A DNA stretch of 20,479 bases from Porphyromonas sp. (GTDB lineage Bacteria; Bacteroidota; Bacteroidia; Bacteroidales; Porphyromonadaceae): the NCBI GenBank assembly GCA_029983495.1, contig JASBZJ010000004.1:1-20479 (forward strand), in the 5' to 3' direction. Below are positions 15,000 through 20,479 of this stretch, piece by piece (the first letter of the stretch is position 1; each line of letters opens with the position of its first letter). The position numbers were made by a program, and so were the translations under genes. The notes below the pieces were generated by a model. It was not told the DNA's origin, did not search any database, and saw only the letters and a list, made by a program, of their open reading frames with translations.

Positions 15000-16034
15000 T
15001 TATTTATTGTTAGGTTCAATAATCAGTTTTTTTATTCCAAGCGAGCTTACACGTTTATAGTTTCCATTGCCATCGGCTACAAGTAGTAAGCATTCGCATC
15101 CAGGGAATTGCTGTACGAGGCGTAAGGCCTTTTCGCTACCTACAAGCATACAAGCTGTAGCTAGTGCATCGGCAGTTGTACAATCGGGGGCAATAATGGT
15201 AGCGCTAAGCACATCTAATTGCACGGGTCTACCTTGTATTGGGTCGATGGTATGTGCATACATATTTCCCTTTTCGTCGAGTACATAGTTACGGTAATTG
15301 CCACTTGTGGCTACACCTCCTTTACCTTCGAGCCGAAGTATAGCATCAAATTTTCCATTCTCGCTACCATCCTTATCAAGGGTGGGTACATTTACGCCAA
15401 TTTCCCAATTCGTTCCTCTAGGGCTATTGCCCGAATAGGCTATTTCGCCTCCAATTTCCACCATATAATTGGTTATACCATTGTTTTCGAGCTGTTCGGC
15501 AACTTTATCGGAGGCAAACCCCTTGGCTATTGATGCCATATCAATCGATACACGGGGATCCGCTTTAGCTATAGTATCTCCCGAAATCCATACTTTGTTG
15601 ATACCTACAAATTGCCTTATGCTATCAATTGCTTCTTGAGGTACGTTACCCTGTTTATATGGTGTTTTTTCGTAACCAAACCCCCATAGGTTTACCATGG
15701 GACCTACTGTAATATCGTACTTGCCCTCCGAGGCTTGTGCTACTTGTTTTGCTTTGTTGAAAAGGTATACTAAACCATCATCGTGCCACTGTTTGTGGTT
15801 ATTGTTTATGGCGTATAATAACGAGGCAGGATTAAAGGGATTGGCAAGGGTATCGATGTAGTGTAAAGCTTTAACTATAGCTTCGGATTGACTCGTTTCG
15901 CCCTTGTATTTGATGTGGTAGTAGGTATGGAATACCTCGCCTTCGACCTCGGAATAATTATTACTACGCTTGCATGAGGGAAGAATAGCGAGCAAGGTTA
16001 TGATAGATAATACTGTAAATGCATGCTTTTTCAT
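15000..16034 (-). CDS. apbE: FAD:protein FMN transferase, lipoprotein
   Basis: Exported enzyme that attaches FMN covalently to Thr or Ser of client proteins (for example NqrB/NqrC or RnfG/RnfD) using FAD and Mg2+. The 344-residue protein has a signal peptide with lipobox LPSC (Cys21), so it would be anchored in a membrane facing the periplasm. ApbE features: GKYDITVGPMVNLWGFG, the core SIDMASIAKGFASDKVAE (about 163-180), MVEIGGEI (191-198), HTIDPIQGRPV (261-271), and the Mg-site region DCTTADALATACMLVG (284-299). In many Bacteroidetes apbE lies by the nqr operon; no client flavoprotein gene is in this window. It is 38 nt after the glycosyltransferase gene and 25 nt before the dehydrogenase. 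Confidence 0.95.
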   Translation of the reverse strand: MKKHAFTVLSIITLLAILPSCKRSNNYSEVEGEVFHTYYHIKYKGETSQSEAIVKALHYIDTLANPFNPASLLYAINNNHKQWHDDGLVYLFNKAKQVAQASEGKYDITVGPMVNLWGFGYEKTPYKQGNVPQEAIDSIRQFVGINKVWISGDTIAKADPRVSIDMASIAKGFASDKVAEQLENNGITNYMVEIGGEIAYSGNSPRGTNWEIGVNVPTLDKDGSENGKFDAILRLEGKGGVATSGNYRNYVLDEKGNMYAHTIDPIQGRPVQLDVLSATIIAPDCTTADALATACMLVGSEKALRLVQQFPGCECLLLVADGNGNYKRVSSLGIKKLIIEPNNK

Positions 16035-16072
16035 TTAGAACAAGGTCTATAGGTTTATAGGTTGAAAAACTG

Positions 16073-17050
16073 TTAGAGTTCCTGCAGAATATTATAATCG
16101 TTGCGGTGTTGGTTTTGCTTAGCCAATAGTTCTCCTAAAAAGCCGGCTGTAAATAGTTGTACTCCAATAATCATTGCCGTTAAGGCAAGGAAAATATATA
16201 CCCTATTGGTAACGAGGGGGGCAGGTACCCCTTTAGTTAGGGCAACTAACTTAGTAACGAGTACAATACCAAGCGCAATAAACCCAAGGATAAAAATTAG
16301 GGTTCCAATGGTACCAAAAAAATGCATTGGTTTACGCCCGTAACGCGAAGTAAACCAAAGGGTAATTAAATCCAAAAAACCATTGAAAAAACGGCTTATA
16401 CCGTATTTGGATGTACCAAACTGTCGCTTTGCATGCTTAACAACCTTTTCGCCAATGCGGTTATACCCTTCGTTTTTGGCAAGGAAAGGAATAAAACGAT
16501 GCATATCGTTGTATAGCTCGATGTTTTTTACTACCTCGTTGCGGTAAACTTTAAGCCCGCAATTAAAATCGTGTAAGTTGTGTATACCCGAAACCTTGCG
16601 TGCTGTAGCATTAAATAGCTTCGAAGGAAGATTTTTTGTAAGGCGAGGGTCGTAACGCTTTTGTTTCCATCCACTAACCAGGTGGAGGTTATCGACCTCG
16701 AGCATATGCATCATAGCGGGGAGTTCTTCGGGGGCATCCTGCAAATCGGCATCCATTGTGGCAACTATTCGTCCTTTGGCTCGCACAAAACCACATTGTA
16801 ATGCTGCTGATTTACCGTAATTTCTTGCAAAACGTAGGGCATGTATGTTAGGGCTTTTTACAAGGTTTTCTATAACCTGCCAACTATTATCAGTACTGCC
16901 ATCGTCAACAAAAATTACTTCATAGGCAAACCCTTCGGCTTGCATGGTTTTTGCAATACGGTTGTAGAGGGGAGCTAACGATTTTTCTTCGTTGTAAAGT
17001 GGAATTACTATCGATAGATCCAATGTATAGTCGCTTTGTTGCTGTGCCAT
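16073..17050 (-). CDS. Family 2 glycosyltransferase with two C-terminal membrane segments (DPM1/GtrB-like)
   Basis: A 325-residue membrane-bound GT-A enzyme that probably moves a sugar from a nucleotide donor to a lipid (undecaprenyl phosphate) or envelope acceptor. Visible: SIVIPLYNEE (13-22), the nucleotide-binding FVDDGSTDNSW (48-58), and the metal-binding ATMDADLQD with Asp-Ala-Asp at 100-102. Then comes HDFNCGLKVYRNEVV and the acceptor-loop KRQFGTSKYG, typical of the dolichyl-phosphate-mannose-synthase-like branch. Two hydrophobic segments lie at about 240-265 and 283-306, followed by a short polar tail. The donor and acceptor cannot be read from sequence. It is the first gene of the minus-strand run, with a TAACTTTG box about 55 nt upstream. 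Confidence 0.92.
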   Translation of the reverse strand: MAQQQSDYTLDLSIVIPLYNEEKSLAPLYNRIAKTMQAEGFAYEVIFVDDGSTDNSWQVIENLVKSPNIHALRFARNYGKSAALQCGFVRAKGRIVATMDADLQDAPEELPAMMHMLEVDNLHLVSGWKQKRYDPRLTKNLPSKLFNATARKVSGIHNLHDFNCGLKVYRNEVVKNIELYNDMHRFIPFLAKNEGYNRIGEKVVKHAKRQFGTSKYGISRFFNGFLDLITLWFTSRYGRKPMHFFGTIGTLIFILGFIALGIVLVTKLVALTKGVPAPLVTNRVYIFLALTAMIIGVQLFTAGFLGELLAKQNQHRNDYNILQEL

Positions 17051-17104
17051 TTACGTGCTATCCTTATTTGTGTTTACTTATTCTAGTTGCAAAGGTTCAC
17101 TTAG

Positions 17105-17112
17105 CAAAGTTA
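17105..17112 (-). promoter_or_regulatory. Candidate -7 box TAACTTTG for the minus-strand six-gene run
   Basis: CAAAGTTA on the plus strand reads TAACTTTG on the minus strand, an exact TAnnTTTG match. Transcription would start near 17101, about 50 nt before the glycosyltransferase ATG. A second, imperfect copy (AACCTTTG) lies at 17097-17090. No -33 element was recognised. Confidence 0.45.
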
Positions 17113-17308
17113 CTGATTTTACCTTGTTAGCGGTTTGTTGTATGGCATGTAAGTCGGCAATTTGCTAAGAAAAGCAACGCTCAACTTTTGTGAAGTCTAT
17201 TTTTATTCGGCATTAAAATTGTAGGCGTATTAGTAAACTCAACTAAAAGTGCCGATGATTTTAATTTTTCCTCATGAGTAAAGTAATAAAGCTTGTCCCC
17301 CCTGTTCT

Positions 17309-17412
17309 AGGTTCGTTCTCCTTCGGTCATAACGTATCCGTAAAAAGGTTCGTTACTAGCCGTAGGCATTCAACCTTTGTTCTGTAGGTTTTACCTTTGT
17401 GTTGTAAGGTTC
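17309..17412. repeat. Cluster of AGGTT(C) words and a 20-bp imperfect tandem repeat upstream of gyrA
   Basis: AGGTTCGTT occurs at 17309-17317 and again at 17346-17354. From 17373 two 20-bp units follow head to tail (17373-17392 and 17393-17412), identical at 15 of 20 positions, each starting ACCTTTGT and containing TGTA. The complementary words create several dyads: AAAGGTT at 17344-17350 with AACCTTT at 17372-17378, and ACCTT at 17393-17397 with AAGGT at 17406-17410. A further AAAGGTTC lies at 17091-17098. Confidence 0.6.
17392..17399 (+). promoter_or_regulatory. Candidate distal gyrA -7 box TACCTTTG
   Basis: Exact TAnnTTTG match straddling the junction of the two 20-bp repeat units. It would give a start near 17404 and a leader of about 160 nt. 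TTTG at 17376-17379 is too close (12 nt) to be a standard -33 element. Confidence 0.4.
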
Positions 17413-17460
17413 ATGGTTGAACAGTGCGCCTGGCAAAAATAGTAATTATTAAATTTGTTG

Positions 17461-17468
17461 TACCTTAG
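17461..17468 (+). promoter_or_regulatory. Candidate proximal gyrA -7 box TACCTTAG
   Basis: One mismatch to TAnnTTTG, in the context TTTGTTGTACCTTAGC, which resembles the TTTGTTGTACCTTCAC context before the TrmH-family gene. It predicts a start near 17472 and a leader of about 95 nt that contains the small hairpin at 17489-17501. Confidence 0.35.
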
Positions 17469-17567
17469 CAGTTGGAACTCGGAGGGTTCGCACCATGTGC
17501 GTGTATACTTAGAAATAAAATAGATAGGCGTGTATGTTTGTAACGCTCCAGTAAAGCACAGTGATTG

Positions 17568-20150
17568 ATGAAAGAATTTGAGGATAGAGAGGATAGGATA
17601 ATAAGAATCGATATCGAGGACGAAATGAAGTCGGCCTATATCGATTACTCCATGTCGGTAATTGTATCGCGTGCGTTGCCCGATGTTCGTGATGGTTTAA
17701 AGCCTGTTCACCGTAGGGTGTTGTATGCGATGAACGAGATGGGGTATGTATTCTCGCAACCTACTCGAAAGTCAGCGAAGCCTGTAGGCGAAGTACTGGC
17801 AAACTATCACCCCCACGGCGATAGTTCGGTTTATATGACGCTTGTAAGATTGGCGCAAAGTTGGAATATGCGCTACACGTTAGTAGATGGTCAGGGAAAC
17901 TTTGGCTCGATTGATGGCGATTCGCCTGCTGCTATGCGTTATACCGAGGCTCGCCTTACGGAGTTGGCAGGTGAAATGCTCCGCGATATCGATAAGGATA
18001 CCGTGGATATGCAGAACAACTTCGACGATACCAAACAGGAGCCTACTGTACTGCCTGCACGTATACCGAATTTGTTGGTTAACGGTGCAAGTGGTATTGC
18101 TGTAGGCATGGCAACGAATATGGCTCCGCATAACTTGCGCGAAAGTATTAATGCTTGTGTTGCGTATATCGAATCGGGCGGAGAAATAACGGTTGAGCAA
18201 CTTATGACTCACGTTAAAGCACCCGATTTTCCTACAGGAGGAATAATATATGGTTACGAGGGGGTAAAGCAAAGCTACCTTACGGGGCGTGGAACAATAA
18301 CCATGCGTGCACGTTGCGAAATTGTGGAGGAACAAGGCATGGAGCGTATTATTGTTACTGAAATACCCTACCAAGTAAATAAGGCGTTACTGGTTGAAAA
18401 TATAGCTACCCTAGTTAACGAAAAACGCTTAGTAGGCATATCGAATATTGCCGATGAGTCGAGCGGTAAGGGCGGTATGCGCATTGTTATTGATATTAAG
18501 CGTGATGCAAATGCCGGGGTTGTACTTAACCATTTATACAAGGAAACCCAGTTGCAAAGCAACTTTAGTACCAATAATATTGCACTTGTTAAGGGGCGCC
18601 CTCAATTACTTACCCTAAAGGATATTATCGCAAACTTTGTTGACCATCGCGAGGAAGTTGTTACTCGTCGTACCCGCTTCGACCTCCGTAAGGCTGAAGA
18701 ACGTGCCCATATTTTGGAAGGGTTACTTATTGCGGTTGATAACATCGACGAGGTTATTGCCATAATACGTTCGTCGGCTAACACGACCGAAGCCATGCAA
18801 CGCTTGCAGGAACGTTTCCACCTTAGTGAACTACAAAGCCGAGCTATTGTAGACATGCGCTTAAGGGCACTTACGGGTCTCGAACGCGATAAACTTCGTG
18901 CGGAGTACGAAGAATTGGAAAAACAAATAGCTTATTTAAAAGAGTTGCTCGAGGATCGTTCGAAGCTGATGGAAGTGGTTAAAGAGGAACTTGTGGCAAT
19001 AAGCGAAAAGTATGGCGATGCTAGGCGTACAGAAGTGGTGTTCAATAGTGAAGAAATGAACCCCGAGGATTTTTACGACGATGCTGATATGATTATAACC
19101 CTTTCGCATAAGGGGTATATTAAGCGTACTCCATTGGCGGATTTCCGTAGCCAAACTCGCGGAGGGAAAGGTGCCAAAGGAAGTGCCACTCGCGATGAGG
19201 ATTTTATCGAATATATGATAAGTGCCTCGATGCATGCCACAATAATGTTGTTCACTACAACAGGTAAAGTTTTCTGGATGCGTGTTTTCCAAATACCCGA
19301 AGGAAATAAAAACAGTCGTGGTCGTGCTATTCAAAACCTACTAGATATTACCGAGGAGGATCGCATCACCACTTGCATACGTATAAAGAAGTTGTTTAGC
19401 GACAATGAATTCCTCAATTCGCACTATTTGGTATTTGCTACTAAGCGTGGGATGATAAAGAAAACCTTATTGGAGGCTTATTCACGCCCACGTGCGAAAG
19501 GTATTCGTGCGATCGATTTAGCCGAAAATGATAGTGTTGTTGCTGTAAGCCTTACTAATGGCAAGTGTGAACTACTTGTTGCTAATAAAAATGGTCGTGC
19601 CATACGCTTCGACGACGAACGTGTTCGACCTACGGGTAGGGTATCGATGGGTGTGCGTGGTATGCGACTCGATGATGAAAACGACGAAATTGTTGGCATG
19701 GCGGTACAAAAACCCGACGAACACTTACCCATTTTGGTCGTTAGTGAAAATGGTTATGGTAAACTAAGCCAACTTGAGGATTACCGTATTACAAACCGTG
19801 GAGGCAAAGGTGTTAAAGCACTTAACGTTACTGAAAAAACTGGTAAGATGATTGATTTTAGAGTAGTTAAACCTGATAGCGATTTAATGATTATTACTCG
19901 TGAAGGTATTGCTATTCGTATGCCAATTGAAAGTATTCCTACAATTGGGCGTAATACACAAGGCGTGCGATTAATTCGCCTCGATGGTGAACAAGCTATC
20001 GCATCGGTGTGCCTTACCCCGAAAGAAGAAGATGATGACGAAGATTTCGATTTAATGAATAATAGTGAGGAGCAAACCCTTGAGGGCGAACCCCTCGAAT
20101 TTGGAAATGAGGATAATATAACCTCGGCTCCTGCTCCCGAAGAACAATAA
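17568..20150 (+). CDS. gyrA: DNA gyrase subunit A
   Basis: The DNA-breaking and rejoining subunit of gyrase, which introduces negative supercoils with GyrB. The 860-residue protein is complete. The N-terminal domain contains YHPHGDSSVYMTLVRLAQ and the active-site tyrosine Tyr125 in AAMRYTEARL. A coiled-coil tower follows, with RAIVDMRLRALTGLERDKL, and then the C-terminal beta-pinwheel. The GyrA box is QTRGGKG at residues 529-535, and a second RGGKG-type repeat is ITNRGGKGVKAL. The tail is acidic, beginning EEDDDEDFDL. At the quinolone site, the Ser matching E. coli S83 is kept (Ser86), while the residue matching D87 is Met. I start at ATG 17568 rather than the TTG three bases earlier. It is followed after 40 nt by a secreted-protein gene. 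Confidence 0.97.
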   Translation: MKEFEDREDRIIRIDIEDEMKSAYIDYSMSVIVSRALPDVRDGLKPVHRRVLYAMNEMGYVFSQPTRKSAKPVGEVLANYHPHGDSSVYMTLVRLAQSWNMRYTLVDGQGNFGSIDGDSPAAMRYTEARLTELAGEMLRDIDKDTVDMQNNFDDTKQEPTVLPARIPNLLVNGASGIAVGMATNMAPHNLRESINACVAYIESGGEITVEQLMTHVKAPDFPTGGIIYGYEGVKQSYLTGRGTITMRARCEIVEEQGMERIIVTEIPYQVNKALLVENIATLVNEKRLVGISNIADESSGKGGMRIVIDIKRDANAGVVLNHLYKETQLQSNFSTNNIALVKGRPQLLTLKDIIANFVDHREEVVTRRTRFDLRKAEERAHILEGLLIAVDNIDEVIAIIRSSANTTEAMQRLQERFHLSELQSRAIVDMRLRALTGLERDKLRAEYEELEKQIAYLKELLEDRSKLMEVVKEELVAISEKYGDARRTEVVFNSEEMNPEDFYDDADMIITLSHKGYIKRTPLADFRSQTRGGKGAKGSATRDEDFIEYMISASMHATIMLFTTTGKVFWMRVFQIPEGNKNSRGRAIQNLLDITEEDRITTCIRIKKLFSDNEFLNSHYLVFATKRGMIKKTLLEAYSRPRAKGIRAIDLAENDSVVAVSLTNGKCELLVANKNGRAIRFDDERVRPTGRVSMGVRGMRLDDENDEIVGMAVQKPDEHLPILVVSENGYGKLSQLEDYRITNRGGKGVKALNVTEKTGKMIDFRVVKPDSDLMIITREGIAIRMPIESIPTIGRNTQGVRLIRLDGEQAIASVCLTPKEEDDDEDFDLMNNSEEQTLEGEPLEFGNEDNITSAPAPEEQ

Positions 20151-20181
20151 TAGATTACTGCAAATAACATTTAACTTACTT

Positions 20182-20186
20182 AGGAG
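20182..20186 (+). promoter_or_regulatory. Shine-Dalgarno AGGAG before the secreted-protein gene
   Basis: AGGAG lies 4 nt before the ATG at 20191. It is one of few clear SD sequences in this window, where most starts have none, so it supports this start codon. Confidence 0.5.
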
Positions 20187-20190
20187 AACA

Positions 20191-20479
20191 ATGAAAATGA
20201 CACGTAAAGCCTTTTTTGTTGCACTTGCAGCTACCTTAAGTTTCTCCGTTGCTTTTTCGCAAAAAAACAATGTGAAGAGCGCAGAGCGTATAGCAAAGGA
20301 TAAGAATGCCAATTTCGATGAAGCACGTCAGCTTATCAATGGTGCTATGCAGAACCCTGAAACCATGAACGACCCTAAAACCTTTTATATAGCAGGGTTT
20401 ATTGAAGAAACTAACTTTACTACCGAAAACCTTAAGCAGGTTGTGGGCGAGGACCCTAACCGCGAAGTAATGAATAAAG
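20191..20479 (+). CDS. Secreted protein, probably TPR-type (3' end outside window)
   Basis: The first 96 codons of a gene cut by the window edge. Residues 1-23 are a signal peptide (MKMTRKAFFVALAATLSFSV, then AFSQ) with a likely cleavage after AFS and no lipobox cysteine. The mature part begins QKNNVKSAERIAKDKN, then NFDEARQLINGAMQNPET and KTFYIAGFIEE, a helix-turn-helix spacing like the first tetratricopeptide unit. In Bacteroides relatives a secreted TPR protein with a similar start (AQK-NVK, then FEEA-LI-A) follows gyrA, which fits this position. It is 40 nt downstream of gyrA on the same strand with its own SD sequence. The function is unknown. Confidence 0.8.
   Translation, partial: MKMTRKAFFVALAATLSFSVAFSQKNNVKSAERIAKDKNANFDEARQLINGAMQNPETMNDPKTFYIAGFIEETNFTTENLKQVVGEDPNREVMNK

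Larger units (their letters stand above)
17051..17567. other. 517-nt divergent control region between the glycosyltransferase gene and gyrA
   Basis: No coding frame or RNA gene is recognised. The region holds candidate -7 boxes for both directions (17105-17112 on minus; 17392-17399 and 17461-17468 on plus), repeated AGGTT(C) words concentrated at 17309-17412, a small hairpin CGCAC-CAT-GTGCG at 17489-17501 that would lie in the gyrA leader, and a direct repeat GCGTGTAT at 17499-17506 and 17528-17535. In other Bacteroidetes this type of GT2 gene often has a DUF4199 gene just upstream; none is seen here. Confidence 0.7.

Noticed and set aside
16045..16066. Short tandem TATAGGTT before apbE
   Set aside because: Two 8-bp words in an AT-rich 38-nt gap can arise by chance, and no promoter box is associated.
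17487..17567. Possible tRNA or riboswitch in the gyrA leader
   Set aside because: Only a 5-bp hairpin and a short direct repeat are present; no cloverleaf, T-loop or known aptamer core could be traced.
17820..17860. Quinolone-resistance mutation in gyrA (Met at the position of E. coli D87)
   Set aside because: Hydrophobic residues at this position are normal in Bacteroidetes GyrA as far as I recall, and the key Ser is kept, so no acquired resistance can be claimed.
17880..18374. A 164-codon minus-strand open frame inside gyrA
   Set aside because: It lies wholly within the confidently assigned gyrA on the opposite strand, is rich in Cys and His without family motifs, and has no promoter or spacing support.

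Overview
The window is ordinary chromosomal DNA of a member of the Bacteroidota, most likely Bacteroidales. The evidence is the gene set (a DUF4290 protein, short-form phosphoglucose isomerase, ribosomal protein S16 with a long Ala/Glu/Lys-rich tail, stand-alone MnmD, SPII lipoproteins), -7 boxes of the TAnnTTTG type instead of sigma70 boxes, and the near absence of Shine-Dalgarno sequences. No rRNA, tRNA, CRISPR array, prophage or intact insertion sequence is visible.

Layout. (1) Positions 2-6356, plus strand: a collinear housekeeping run made of the tail of a DUF4332-like protein, gpsA, pgi, a DUF4290 gene, murA, rimM and dxr, serving phospholipid, sugar-phosphate, peptidoglycan, ribosome-maturation and isoprenoid functions. 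(2) 6357-7008: a gene-poor gap with a broken coding remnant, two perfect inverted repeats and the rpsP terminator. (3) 7009-9529, minus strand: rpsP, a two-BIG2-domain lipoprotein and a small unrecognised ORF with foreign-looking codon use. (4) 9688-10248, plus strand: a TrmH-type RNA methyltransferase, convergent with the next block across a perfect hairpin. (5) 17050 down to 10345, minus strand: a close-packed six-gene run, in transcription order a GT2 glycosyltransferase, an ApbE lipoprotein, a D-2-hydroxyacid dehydrogenase, a beta-helix lipoprotein, mnmD and cardiolipin synthase. Gaps are 8-38 nt. (6) 17051-17567: a divergent control region rich in repeated AGGTT(C) words. (7) 17568-20479, plus strand: gyrA followed by the start of a secreted protein.

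Most genes are confidently assigned core functions, and I do not see a new multi-gene system. The items most worth a second look are these: MurA has Asp in place of the usual catalytic-loop Cys; an unrecognised small ORF is flanked by an inverted repeat carrying outward-facing -7 boxes; a coding remnant lies after dxr, where rseP is often found; the gyrA upstream region has repeated motifs; the last two modules of the BIG2 lipoprotein look duplicated; and NNC codons are strongly preferred before GAN codons, while TGA is not used as a stop in any of 18 genes. Three starts differ from the longest reading frame (trmH, the dehydrogenase and gyrA), for reasons given in the entries.
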